Source: Glebionis coronaria (Eukaryota > Streptophyta > Magnoliopsida > Asterales > Asteraceae). Taken from it: DNA of 64,000 bases. The translations under genes and the position numbers were made by a program. Positions 30,134-42,532 of the stretch are shown one piece after another. The number at the start of each line of letters is the position of its first letter. Positions within the stretch are counted from its first letter, which is position 1. Location of the stretch: contig CM046876.1 in NCBI GenBank assembly GCA_025667525.1, positions 23,957,224-24,021,223 of the forward strand. Reading direction: 5' to 3'. The notes beneath the pieces are model-generated. The model searched no databases. It was not told the DNA's origin and saw nothing but the letters and a program-made list of their open reading frames with translations.

Positions 30134-33100
30134 TCATATTGCAATTCTTTTAGATCTGCCACGGTTCTTGTGAAAAATCCTGACTCCATCTACATGGGAT
30201 GGTGGCTTACCCCTCTTCTTTTTTGGTGCATGTTTTGGATCAACTGTCATTGGAGCTTTGCCTCTAGCATCAGTTTCATCCACTTTATCAACAACTTGAT
30301 CTTCAACAGCAGTTGCAACACTTTTTTCCATGGTTGGTGCATCCTCCATATCTACAGTTGTAATAGTTTGACCCTCATGTTGGTTTTCCACACCACCTTG
30401 AAAAATAGATTCTTGTGTGGGTTGTGAATGAATGTGTGGGATTAAAATCTCATTATATTGGTGATTGTATGAAGAATCATCTTCAATGTCATCTCTCCAA
30501 TTACATGAATTGTAGTAATCATTCTTATCTTCCCACTCATGCTCTTCCCTTCTTTCTTTATCAATCATAGCTTGTTCTGCATTAATTTTTGCTTGTCTTA
30601 ATGATTCTTCATGTAGATTCTCCCTAAAAGCCTCTTCATCAAGCTCTAATTGTTATTCTTGTATTGCATATATTTTCTTGTTAGCCTTATTTAATGTAAA
30701 CAAAATAAAAAAATTAAGTAATTAAGTGGTTATACCTCTTCTATAGTTAACCATCCATGTGATGTAGAAGTTTTTTCTCCCCTACTTAAACCAGCCTTTG
30801 CACAGGGTTTCCTAGTCCAACCACCCATGTTAGTTGAACCTGATCCAGCACCCCTTCCACCACTACCAACTCCTCTCCCAACTCATCTCCCAACACCTCT
30901 CCCAACACCTCTCCCAACACCTCTTCCAACTCCTCTTCTACCTGATCCAACACCCCTACCACCACTACCTTCACCAGTCTCATCCAATCCAGTACTAGAA
31001 CCCCCACTTCCATCTCCTAGACCTCTTCCAGTCCTACCACCTCTACTAGATGCATATTAACAACAACTGCTGGCTTTCTCCCTGTTTTTTTCTTCTCTAC
31101 AACATGTTTGGGTTGGGGTTCTTTTTGACATGTAGCCTTATTATGCCCCTGTTTCCAACAGTTTTTGCATGTCATTGTTCTACCCCTCCTACTTATTTAT
31201 GTTCTTTTGTTTTCATCAGGGGCTTTTATTCTTTCTTTCTGTGGTCTACCAGACATCCTTCTTAAAAGTGGAGGTAAGGGTGGAATGTCATTAGTCCTTC
31301 TCCACATGTTAGACCCAGGTATAGGTCTAATGGAGAATTGATAAGCATTAAACCAAAACTCTTGACTATACCAATAGCTTACTCTTAGATCTATTTCAGT
31401 TCCTTCATGCAAGTATGCAGCTACAACATGCACACATGGAACCCCACTCAACTCCTACATTCTACAAGTACATACCTTGTTAAGTAGATTCACACCATAA
31501 CTCTCATCATATTTTCTGACTTCAAGTTCTTGGTAGCCACTCTTAAATTCTATCAAATATTTGCAATAACAGAAACAAATTGATTAGTATACAGGTCACA
31601 TACTTATAGATACAATGAATTGGTATACAGGTTATCTAGTAAGTATCTTTGTTTTTCTTTGAGTACCTCTAACCTCCTTCTTATGCTAGGTGTAATGGTG
31701 TCTTCTAAACTTGAACCAATCTTGTTCATTGCAACCAATCTTTGCATTATATATAACCTAGCCTATTCTAGCATAGTTATGATAGGTTTATGTCTTGGAC
31801 CTAAGATTACTCTGTTAAAACTTTATGATATACCATTCTTACATGCAACACATCTCCGGTCCATCTCAAAGAAAGCCCTTGACCAAGAATTGGGATTCCT
31901 TTTAACCAAATAATCATATGATTCTTGGTCTAATAATCATATATGTTCCATTATTTGCTCAAACTGTTGTTCTAATATACAGGATGCTGCAAACCAAAAA
32001 AGTCTTTGGTACTGCAATATGCTATACTTCTTCTTAAAGTTTGCATAAAGATACCTTGTTCATTTCCTGTGTTCTGCTTGTGGTAACCAGTCATGAACAA
32101 CATCAAGTAATCCCTATGTCAGAATTAAAAAGGTATTGATTAAGAACAATTAAACCGAACTAACAAAACTATCAAAAATGACATTTAATTTAAAATTATG
32201 TTATCTTATGGGAACCAAATATGAATGTTATTCCATTTCCTTCTTGAAGATTGAAGTCTTGAACCAGTTAACCAATAAACCAACCCTAATTCTCATGATT
32301 CTCAATCCTCACTACAGCCCATGCAATGGGATACATTTGGTTATTTTCATCCCTTCCCATTGCTGTTAGTAGTTCCCCTTACGTGTATGCTTTAAAAAAC
32401 AGTCATCCAACCCAATAACCTTTCTACAGCCTACTAACCACCCATCTTTGACCCCTTGAAACAAATATATATCCTTTTAAAGGTTTCTTTCCCATTAAAT
32501 GACACATCGACATCTACCCGAAAACTTGACCCTGGGTTAGATTCTAATATAACATCTCTATATTGATATAGCTTCCCATAATGCTCTATTAGGCCACCCC
32601 CATGACCAAATAAAGTTATCTGTTTGGCTCTACGGCATTGACCAACACTTACATCTATCATATACTTCTGCCTAATGTTTTCTTTCCTTTTCTCAAAGGC
32701 GTAAATGGATCCTTAATGATTTCCTTACAATAATGAAGTACAATCCACTTGAAAGTCACTAAAGATCCTAGGTTGTAATTCCTACAACATTTATGGTCTA
32801 ATATCAATGACTTGATTTGAAATGAGTGCTCAAAATGCGTCCAAGATGCATACAACCTAATTGGGTAAGGTACCTTTTTAGAAGCCTCAATCTGCTTCTT
32901 TGACCATTTACCAGGTGATCCGGCTGACGTACCTTCACTAAATTAGTGGTAACCTTTTTCACTTTCACCTTTTTAACTTGACTGGTTTTTTTTACCCACA
33001 ATCTTTCCCTTAGACACAGTTGTCCTAACCTTATTTTGCATAGCCCTATCTATGTTACCTTTTCCAGCACATCTGCCCTGTTCCACATTTCTTCCATAAT

Positions 33101-33317
33101 AAACAAGTAACTCCTTCTAGTCACGCTTCATGTACCAAAGCTAGTAACCATGGGCAACACCATAGTTTACTAAGGCTAACTTCAACTTATAAGGGGACTC
33201 ATATCTCATTCCTAGGATTGGGTCCATCTTATCCCATGGGATGTCAGGGTCAAATACAGGATAAACTACACCCTTTTTTATCTAATAAGATGAATCAATA
33301 TTGATTTCATCAGGGTC
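30134..33317 (-). pseudogene. MULE (MuDR-type) transposase, middle and C-terminal part
   Basis: Read downward: the MuDR N-terminal region (33300-32434) with L-V-T-F-K-W-I-V-L-H-Y and then G-Q-C-R-R-A-K, E-H-Y-G-K-L and R-I-Y-I-C-F-K-G. Next is the catalytic core start V-I-G-L-D-D-C-F-L-K (about 32400), whose first Asp is the DDE residue, followed by GRDENNQMYPIAWAVV. After this come the SWIM finger end S-G-V-P-C-V-H-V-V-A-A-Y (31451 down) and a CCHC knuckle T-C-K-N-C-W-K-Q-G-H-N-K-A-T-C (about 31180-31130). A Gly/Arg-rich tail (31050-30780) and a charged C-terminal tail (30720-30134) follow, perhaps after a short intron. A missing base near 32365 shifts frame, and TAG and TAA codons occur (for example after N-H-E-N). 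Inactive as read. It would bind the terminal repeats and cut DNA in the nucleus. Confidence 0.85.
30780..31050 (-). repeat. Short tandem repeats coding a Gly/Arg-rich tail
   Basis: Plus-strand CAACACCTCTCC repeats give Gly-Arg-Gly type codons in the transposase frame on the minus strand. The Pro/Leu frame on the plus strand is the shadow. Confidence 0.7.
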
Positions 33318-33708
33318 TGTTAGCCTCAAAATACTGAGTCAAACAAGAATGTTCGGTCATAGGTTTTTATGGTAATATTTATTAGAACGTTGTAATAGTT
33401 AATTAGATTAGTCGTGTTTTACGGGCTTAACTTTAAGCTAAAGTTCATTAATAAGTAACTAAAGCCCAAAAGGAAAGCCCAGCCCATTAAACAATAGTCC
33501 ATTAAGGCTACATGTATGAGCCCGACTATATAAGCCCTTCCTAGCATGTTAGGAAGGGTTGGTGATTTCATTTTCTTAATCTAATATTCTCCTAGTTTCT
33601 CAACCTTCTCTCTACTTTCTCTCACTACTTTCTCTCTCTAGAAATCATCTATCTTTCTTCTTTAATTTATAAAATCAACCATGGTGATTGATAAATATGG
33701 GAAAAACA
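33318..33708 (+). repeat. 5' LTR of the copia element
   Basis: Starts TGTTAGCCTC and ends GGGAAAAACA. Promoter-like features include a TATATAAG at about 33528-33535 followed by a pyrimidine-rich stretch with CTCTCT (33600-33650) that may hold the transcript start. Confidence 0.9.
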
Positions 33709-33710
33709 AT

Positions 33711-33720
33711 TGGTATCAAT
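33711..33720 (+). promoter_or_regulatory. Primer-binding site (tRNA-iMet type, degenerate)
   Basis: TGGTATCAAT starts three bases after the LTR. It matches the initiator-Met primer TGGTATCAGAG over the first eight bases. Confidence 0.65.
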
Positions 33721-33959
33721 CGCCACGGGGTAAATTAGTGATTGGTTGTTTGGTTTTGATTTGGTTCGATTGATTTAATCAAAATCAACTCGGATGTAAA
33801 TTTTTTTACTGTTTTTCGGGCTCTAAATCTTGAAATACATCTCCTACATAGTTGTGGTAGGGATTTGGTTAAGTTTTTGTTGTTAAAATCGCAAGTTTTT
33901 GGGGTGTTTGGATTGTTTTTGGGTACGGTTTGTAAAACAGTGGATTGATTTAGTTGTTT

Positions 33960-34560
33960 CCGGAAAAGGGTTTTAAATTCCGAAAGAAGAAGAAGTTTAT
34001 TTATCCGAGAATCAATATTCGGATAAGGGTTTATAATTCCGAAAATCCTCTTTATTCCGAAGATCATTCTAGCATATATTCCGAAGATTGGGCATTATCC
34101 GAATTGCTTTATCCGAAGAAAGAGATTTTTTCGAAAATCGTTTATCCGAAAAGTGAAGGTTAGTTTCTTCTTCAGTTATTCCGAATTGAACATTTATCCG
34201 AATTAATTCATTTTTTCCAAAAACCTGCATTTATCCGAAAACCTACCAGTTATCCGAAGATTACCTGTTTTCCTGAAAAACAACATTTATCCGAAGATCA
34301 TTTTTTCCGAAAACCAACATTTTTCAGAAAACCTTTGATTTCTCCGATAATACACCATTTATCCGAAAAGCCACAGTATTTCGAATATACACCATTTATC
34401 CGAGAAAGCCACATTATTCGAAGATCACTATTAATCCGAAGATCACCATTTATCCGAAATCCACCATTTATCCGAAAATCTCAAGTTAACCGAAAATCTG
34501 CACTTATTCCGAAAATCACCATTATTCCGAAAATCACGAATATTCCGAAAATGGGAAATT
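33960..34560 (+). repeat. Leader array of about 30 TTATCCGAAAA / ATTCCGAAAATC motifs
   Basis: Between the primer site and gag, a 17-20 bp motif recurs around 30 times with variants (TTATCCGAAGATC, ATTCCGAAAATCACC, TTATCCGAGAA). The last three units before 34550 are the most regular. Reading frames here (33954-34163, 34335-34607) are repeat artefacts rich in I-R-K-S. Sirevirus leaders are known to carry repeated conserved motifs, but whether this array corresponds to them is uncertain. Confidence 0.85.
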
Positions 34561-34727
34561 TTTTTACAAAAGTGAAATTTTTTAACTCGTGTGATTTTTC
34601 TCCATAGAATTTTTTATTTCTTGAGAAGACATTTTTAGGGGATTTTAACATTTTTTCATCGACAACAACAATCACAACACATCTACTTAAGATCCGTTTT
34701 CACTTCATCAATTTCAAGTTTCTCGAT

Positions 34728-37700
34728 ATGGATTCTACTCAAGAGTATCGTGTTACAAACAACAACATCATGGTGGCGGGTAACAAAGAGAGACCTCCAA
34801 TGCTTGTGTTGGGTCGATATGATCCATGGCAATCCCGTTTTCTACGTTATCTTGACACAAAACCTAACGGTGATGCTTTAAGGTAATGTATTTTTTATGG
34901 ACCCTATAAATTCTCAAGGATAAAAGTTCCTGTAGTACCAGCCACAGACACAACTGATGAAATACCAGCTTATGAACGTGATGAAAAGAGAAACAATCTC
35001 ACACTAGAGAACCGTGCTTGGTTTGATGCAGAGAAGGAAGCAATCTATTTAATTCTCAGTGGCATAGGAGATGATATTTATTCCACGGTTGATGCATGCC
35101 CTACTGCTAAAGAAATGTGGACAGCTATTGAAAGATTGCAACAAGGTGAATCACTTAACAAACAAGACATGAAAACTAAGATGTTTTGGAACTTTGGCAT
35201 GTTTACATCAAAGGATGGGGAATCAGTTGATTTTTATTACTCCCGATTCTATAAAATGATGAATGACATGACCCGAAACAACTTGCAAGTTTCCACCATG
35301 CAAGTCAATGTCCAATTTCTACAGCAACTTCAACCAGAGTGGACACGGTTTGTCACCTTGGTGAAACAACAACAAAAGTTAGACGAAGTTTCATATCACA
35401 CGCTCTTTGACATTTTGAAACAATTTCAAAATGAGGCAAATGAACTTCGAGCTGAACGTGCTACAAAGGTTTCATATCCACTTGCTTTGGTGTCTACCAC
35501 TCAACATTACCCAGATTATCGCTCTCGTGCTCCAAAGACCTACTCTACTCAATCATCATCACCACGATCATCCACTGTCTCTAAGTCACATGCTCCAACA
35601 AGATCTCGAGGCAAAGAAGTTGCAAGAGCACCATCACCCACACCTGAGCAATCATCCGAAGAAGACAATGATGAAGAACTGGCTCAAAAGGATAGGGAAT
35701 TCAAGCAACAAATGGCTTTCATTATGAAGCAATACAGGAAAATCTACAAACCCACCAACAACAACCTCTGAACATCATCTAACTCGAGGAACAACTATGC
35801 TCAGAGTCCTCCAAGGACTGACACACGAAGGCGTGGTGAGAGTCCTCCAATGTATGATCGACAACCCGCGAAGTATGATAATCAGAGGGTTGCTACTGTT
35901 GTTGGAAATAGGGAAACTGTTGGTACTCAAGTTGTGCAACAAAGTGGGATTCAGTGTTTTAATTGTCGAGGTTATGGACATTTGGCTAGGGAATGCAGGC
36001 AGCCAAAGAGGGTTAAAGATTATGGTTATCATAAGGAAAAGATGTTGTTATGCAAGAAAATGGAAGCTGTGATCAAGTTATCAACTAAGGAAGGAGAAAT
36101 GCTTGACGACACAAATGATGAGCTCTCCGACCAAGAACTCGAAGCACATTATTCATACATGGCAAAGATTCATGAGGTCCTTAACGTCACTGAAGATGAC
36201 AATGGTCCTATCTTTAATACCGAGCCAATTGATAAGGTACAACATGATGATGAATATAATGTGTTTGGTGATACACATGAGCATAGTGATCCACCAACAA
36301 CAATTACTGACACGTGTATGATGGAAATGGTTGATAGCAATACCACACCCGATTCATCAGACATGTGCAATAATGAGTTTGAGGATGATCAACATGCAAA
36401 TGAGTATGATGACGAGGAGCGTGTCGCGCTTGCTAATTTAATTGCTAGTTTACAAAAAGATGTCAATGAAAATAGAAAGGGTCAAAAGCAATTAAAGAAT
36501 GCAAACGCAGTGCTCACTGAAAACTTTGAAGAAAGCAAAGCCGCTCTTATAAAATCTAGTGAGACAATTGATAGTTATAGGGCTGAGCTTCTTCAAAAGA
36601 CCAAAGAGCTTGAGGGGTACAAAAGTCGTGTTATTAACGTTAAAAAGGACGATTTTGAAAATAAATACAACGAATCTCTTGCTTTGTTAACTAAAGAAAA
36701 ATGTCAATTTAATGTTTTATTAAGTGATAAACGTCAAAAAACGTACATTGCCACAACAAAAGTTAATGAACTTTAACAGAGGCTTTCTATGAATACCACT
36801 GATTCTTCTAAAATTCTTGACGAAAAGAAACAAGAGGTTGAAAAATTAAAACAAGATTTCAAAAATAGACAAGGCAAAGATACTGAAAAAGTAAAGCATC
36901 TCGAAGAACAAGTCGATTTTTTGAAAAAAGTTGTTTATAAAACGCATGACTCTATTCAAACCATTAGAATGATAGCACCTCGGTCGTTTTTCAAGGGTCA
37001 ACCTAGTTTTGCAAGCTCCAAGTATCTTGAACAAGCTCAAGCTGCTAACCCTCACTTATATCTTGATGAGTCCGAATGGACCGATCATGATTGCCCAGTA
37101 GTTAACCTCGATAGTGAAGAGACGTCCCTTTGGGATGAGGAGAGTAGAGCACCGGTCAATAAAGATTTTGTGACACCATATAATTATGCTTATGAAAATA
37201 ATCTTTATGGTCTTTTCACTCCACAAAAACAGAAGTCTCGTGAGGAATTGTTTCTTGAATACAAACAACGAAGAATTTAATGGAAGAAATTTTTTGCCAC
37301 TAAGAAATCAAATGTTTTTAAATATATTAACTATTTGCCTCTTGATGCTTCTAAAAGCAAAAGTCGAAAAACACTTGATATTCTTAAACATCACATCGAT
37401 AATGTTCAATCAATTGTTGAAAGCGATTGGGAGAAACGTCAAAAGGATAAGTGGAAAACAGAGATTCCTCACGACATAACTGTGCTTGTGAAAGAACTTT
37501 TAATACCAAATACGAAGATAATCAAAGAAAATGTTATTGAGTTCGAAAATTTGATTCGGTCTGAAATGTATGATGATTTGAAATATGTCGAGTCTCTTGA
37601 AAAATTAATTGATGAACTTCAAAATGACAAATCAGATTTTTTAAACGAATATGATCTACTCTTAGAAGAATGTTTCTCCAAAGATATTTTGTGTGTTACT

Positions 37701-38990
37701 CTTCAATCTTGTGGTGATATCGATGAATATTCTGATGTTGTATGTAAATATCTTGATAAGATCAAAGAGTGTGAGCGTCCTGAACTTGAGATTTCGAAAC
37801 GTAAAGAAAATGTTGATAAAAAGGCTTTTGAGTTACTTCAACATAAAACTGACTTCCTTCAAAAACATTGTCATTCTCTTGAACTTGCTTTGTAAAAAGA
37901 CATCAGAAGTTTTCCACTTGATAATAAATTGCAAGAAAAACTATCCCAAATGTGTCGAGAAATGAATGAAAAGAGTTTGGAAGTTAAAGAATTGAAAGCT
38001 CAGTTACAAGACAGGGAAATAGCGGTAGAAGAGTTGAAGAAACTCGTTGCTAAGATGGATGGGAAAATTTTGGAACCTAGCGTTAAGAAACCTGTTGTAA
38101 GACAACCCAATGCGCACAAAGTGACTAAACCCTCTGTCTTGGGAAAACCATCTGTTTTCTCCAATTCTACATTTGCAAAACCTGGGTTTGCTCCCAAGAC
38201 GGATGGGAAGGATATGTTACCACAAAATACTCCCAAAACACATATTCGATCACAAAGCATTAAGAACACAAATATGATAAAACTAGGGATGTGTAGATTG
38301 GTCACTAAACCCACACACAGCAAAGAAAGTCAATCACCTCATACTTATAGCAACACTAATAGACGTATGTCTTTTACTACAGGAGTAGTCCCCACTACTA
38401 GTGTTAGACGACCTCAGCTTAAGAGCACTCGCATGAATGAAAAGGTCTGGAAACACAAGAGTCAAGGGAAGATGAAGAAAGTAGAAGACCACCCTAGGAA
38501 TTTGAATGTTTCTAAGAATAAAACGTCTGTAATCGCATGTAATGACGATTTGAATGATTTGACTTTGAATGATATGAATGTTAAATTTGTTTGTGTGAAA
38601 TGTGGCAAATGTGCTAATGTTAATCATTCTATGTGTGTTTCGAATAATGTCAAAAGCGTAGATAAAGAAGCATACTGCGATGCCTATCAGTGCTAGTAAA
38701 CCCAAACGCAAAGTGAATCATTCTGGTGCAACCCCCTCTAAGAAAAGCATTGCATCAGACTCCACCATTAAGAACACTAGAAGCAGAATTAGGGAATTAT
38801 ATGAGTCTGCTAGCAAGTCTTAGAAATGGTGGTTTGCTAATCAATGTCCTCTAGAATATGAATGGATGCCTAAGGTTAGGAACGAAAACGTGACAACGAG
38901 CATTAGTGAGCCTTTAAGTGTTGCAACTAGGGAAACTAGTGATTCTGAAATCACAACTAACATGGAATCCAATTTAGCAAATGCTCCATC
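34728..38990 (+). pseudogene. gag (and gag-pol linker) of the copia element
   Basis: The ATG at 34728 opens M-D-S-T-Q-E-Y, with the Gag start motif G-R-Y-D-P-W and then F-L-R-Y-L-D. Further on are M-W-T-A-I-E-R-L-Q-Q-G-E and F-L-Q-Q-L-Q-P-E-W, typical of the UBN2/copia Gag domain. The zinc knuckle CFNCRGYGHLAREC lies at about 35954-35995. A long Lys/Glu-rich coiled-coil region follows (36400-38050). One frame persists for 4 kb but holds stops at 34884, 35769, 36774, 37278 and 37893. A shift near 38680 and TAG at 38821 come next. The very long Gag is a Sirevirus trait. Gag would build the cytoplasmic particle. Confidence 0.85.
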
Positions 38991-39029
38991 GTGTTCTAAT
39001 TCTTCTGCAGGTGATCGAGATAATTCTCT

Positions 39030-40330
39030 TCATACTGGACTCCGGGTGCACCAAGCACATGACGGGGAATCTCAAGCTTCTAATTAACTTCGTGGAGAAG
39101 TTCCTGGGTACGGTCCGATTCGGAAATGATCAATTTGCACCGATCATAGGATATGGAGATTTGGTCAGGGGAATATCACAATCAAACGGGTATACTACGT
39201 CGAAGGGCTCAATCACAATCTTTTCTCGGTTGGTCAATTTTGTGATGCGGCTTTGGAGGTTGCTTTTAGAAAGAAGACATGTTTTGTTCGTGATTATTAT
39301 GGGAATGACTTACTTACCGGTTCACAGGGTACTTATCTCTACACTATTTCACTACAAGACTCCACATCTTCAACTCCAATCTGTTTCATGGCTAAAGCTT
39401 CAACGACTCAAGCTTGGTTATGGAATCAACGATTATCGCATCTTAACTTTGATACCATCAACTTGCTTTCCAAGAAAGATATTGTGCGAGGCCTTCCAAA
39501 TTTGAAATTCATCAAAGATCATCTTTGTTCTTCTTGTGAGATTTGTAAAGCTAAACGGAGTAGTTTCAAGACAAATGCTACACCAAGCTCTAAAGGACGG
39601 TTAGATCTTCTTCATATAGATCTGTATGGCCTCATGCGTGTTCAAAGCATCAATGGGAAGAAATATGTTATGGTAATTGTCGATGACTACTCAAGGTACA
39701 CTTGGACTCACTTCTTGAGGTCTAAGGATGAAACACCAGAAGTTCTCATTAACTTCCTTAAGATGATACAACATGGTCTTCAAGCTTAAGTAAAAGTGGT
39801 ACGTACTGACAGAGGCACAAAATTTTTGAATTCAACTCTGAATAATTATTTTGAAGCCGAAGGGATTGAACATGAAACATCTATTGCTCGAACACCTGAA
39901 AAAAAAGGAGTTGTTGAAATACGAAATCGGACTTTAGTTGAGGCTGTTCAAACATTATTATCCGCTTCAAAACTACCACTATTCTTTTGGGCCGAAGCCG
40001 TATCAACCGCATGTTACATACAAAACCGTTCCTTAATTATCCCAAGACACGAAAAGACACCATATAACATAATTAATGATCACAAACCTTCACTTAAACA
40101 CCTTCATGTTTTTGGATGTACATGTTACATTATTCGAGATGGTGAAAATCTGGACAAGATGAAAGAGAAAGGTGATGCATGGATTCTAGTGGGATATGCA
40201 ACTTAGTCTAAGGGATACAGAGTGTACAACAAGAGAACAAAATTAATAGCCGAGACTATTCATATCAGATTCGATGAATTGCAAGAGATGGCACTTGAAC
40301 AAAACAGTTTAAGTCCCAATCCCAACGACA
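39030..40330 (+). pseudogene. Protease and integrase of the copia element
   Basis: The protease active site L-D-S-G-C-T-K-H-M-T-G lies near 39035-39065. The integrase zinc region has H-L-N-F-D and C-S-S-C-E-I-C-K-A-K-R (39440-39560). The core follows with H-I-D-L-Y-G (usual D-L-C-G-P), R-T-D-R-G-T-K-F (usual T-D-N-G-T-E-F) and G-V-V-E-I-R-N-R-T. The three acidic positions D, D, E are still present, but neighbours are altered (EKK for the usual QQN before G-V-V-E). Frameshifts lie near 39020 and 39165, with TAA at 39787 and TAG at 40204. Integrase would insert element cDNA into chromosomes. Confidence 0.85.
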
Positions 40331-40340
40331 GAAGACTTCT

Positions 40341-42532
40341 GTGCACAACCGCACGGAACTCGGAACTCAAGACCACATCAATGAATCGTCAAGTTCAAAG
40401 ATGGTTCCTGAACATGTTCCAAGAGCAGATATGACAATGGATACGACACTTAAAGAGTTGGAAATGTTATATGGACCTATGTTTGATGAATATTTCACGG
40501 GGGAGAAAGAAGTTGTATCAAAGTCTTCCGCTGTCACTCATGATAAGAATGATGATACCGATCATCGTCAACAAAAGGATACAAATTCATCTACTTCAAC
40601 ACGGGTTTCTGCAGATTTACCTCCTCAGAATATCATTTCAACAATCGATCCTACAACATCCACAACTACTATCATTGCTCCAGAGAACACAAGTCACGCA
40701 GACGATGCATTATCAGACGATGATGATTTTCACAACCCATTTGGTACACCGGTACACGAAACTGGAGAGTCTTCTACTCGCCATGTTGATCCGTCAAATA
40801 TGCATACGTTCTACCAACGACACCCGTCAACACATAATTGGACCCGAGATCATCCTTTGGTTCAAGTAGTTGGAAACCCTTCACAGCTCGTTCGTACAAG
40901 ACGACAACTTAAAACTGATGGCGATGTTTATATGTTCGCACTCGCCGTGAGTACAACTGAACCGAAAAACATCAAAAAAGCCATGGCTGATCATGCGTGG
41001 ATTGAGTCGATGACGGATGAACTTCAACAATTTGAAAGACTTAAAGTCTGGGAACTTGTTGATAGACTATACGATGTGATTCCATTAAATCTTCGTTGGA
41101 TCTGGAAAAACAAGATGGATGAAGAAAACACGATCATTAAGAACAAAGCTAGGCTAGTGGCTAAGGGGTATGGACAGAAAGAGGGAATTGATTTTGACGA
41201 ATCATTTGCACCAATTGCTCGTATGGAAGCGATCAATATTTTCCTTGCTTATGCTGCACATAAGGGATTCACAGTCTATCAAATGGGCGTAAAGACGGCA
41301 TTTCTAAACGGTCCTTTGAAGGAAGAAGTCTATGTCACGCAGCCGGAAGGATTCGTCAATCCTCATTATCCCGACAAGGTGTATCGTCTCCACAAAGCAC
41401 TTTATGGACTCAAGCAAGCTCCAAGGGTGTGGTACGATGAGCTCTCGAAATTTTTTGTATCCAAGGGTTTCTCAAAAGGTTCCATTGATCTAACTTTGTT
41501 CACTTATAAATATGGGGATGAAATTTTGCTTGTGCAGATTTATGTTGATGACATTATTTTCGGGTCTACAAACCCAAAACTTTCAAATGGTTTGAAAAAG
41601 TTATGCACAACAAATTTGAATTGTCTATGATGGGCGAACTAAAATTCTTTCTTAGAATTCAAGTTCACCAATCCCCAAATGGTATCTTTATAAACCGATC
41701 TAAGTATTGTCAAGAGATAATCAAAAAGCATGGTATGACTTCATGTGACGCCGTTGGGACACCATTATCAACCACATCGCTAGATGCTGACTTGAAGAGA
41801 AATGCCATAGATCAAACGAGATATCGTTCCATGATTGGCTCCCTCATGTACTTGACAGCAAGCAGACCCAATATATCATATGCTACGTTTTATTGTGCAC
41901 GATATCAAGCACGACCCACTGAAAAGCACCTCAAGGAGGTTAAACGGATGTTTCGGTACCTCAAGAATACCATTCATTTGGGAGTCTCTTATCCGAGGGA
42001 AACCGGTTTCTTTCTAACGCCCTATTCAGATTCTGATCATGCAGGGTGTCTTGATACACGAAAAAGTATTTCTGGTGGTGCACAATTTCTAGGTCAAGCT
42101 AAGCTTGTGGGATGGTCTTCCAAGAAGCAGGATTATACGTCACTTTCATCAGCCGAAGCGGAGTATGTGTCTCTATTTCCGTGTTGTGCTCAAGTTCTTT
42201 GGATGAGAACACAACTCACGGATTATGGCTTTCACTTTGATAAAGTACCTATGTACTGTAACTCAAAGTCGGCCATAGCCATCTCCTGCAATCCGGTACA
42301 GCATTCCCGCACGAAGCACATTGATGTCAGATACCACTTCATAAAGGAACAAGTTGAAAGAGGAATCGCTGAACTATACTTTGTTGGAACGGATTACCAA
42401 TTAGCCGACTTGTTTACGAAATCTCTGTCGAAAGATAGGTTTGAGTATCTCGTTAGGAAAATTGGTATGAGATGTTTGACTCCAGCAGACCTGGAGATTC
42501 TAGAAAATGTGCCTGCTGGATTCATCTATTAA
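40341..42532 (+). pseudogene. Reverse transcriptase and RNase H of the copia element
   Basis: RT runs from W-I-E-S-M-T-D-E-L (about 41000) through K-A-R-L-V-A-K-G-Y, then [21 protein letters not shown] and IYVDDIIFG. In the third motif Gly stands where the catalytic Asp of [10 protein letters not shown] belongs. A frameshift near 41600 leads into the connection and RNase H frame (41603-42532). There S-D-S-D-H-A-G and S-S-A-E-A-E-Y are kept, but the third acidic site reads Y-C-N-S-K-S rather than Y-C-D-S-K-S. L-A-D-L-F-T-K closes the domain. Both enzymes would be inactive. Confidence 0.9.

Noticed and set aside
30827..31060. Plus-strand proline/leucine-rich ORF
   Set aside because: It is the shadow of the Gly/Arg-rich transposase tail on the minus strand.
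34335..34607. 90-codon ORF before copia gag
   Set aside because: It is made of the 17-20 bp leader motif (repeating I-R-K-S), and gag starts later at 34728.
38000..38711. Minus ORFs of 107 and 125 codons
   Set aside because: They are shadows of the copia gag linker on the plus strand.
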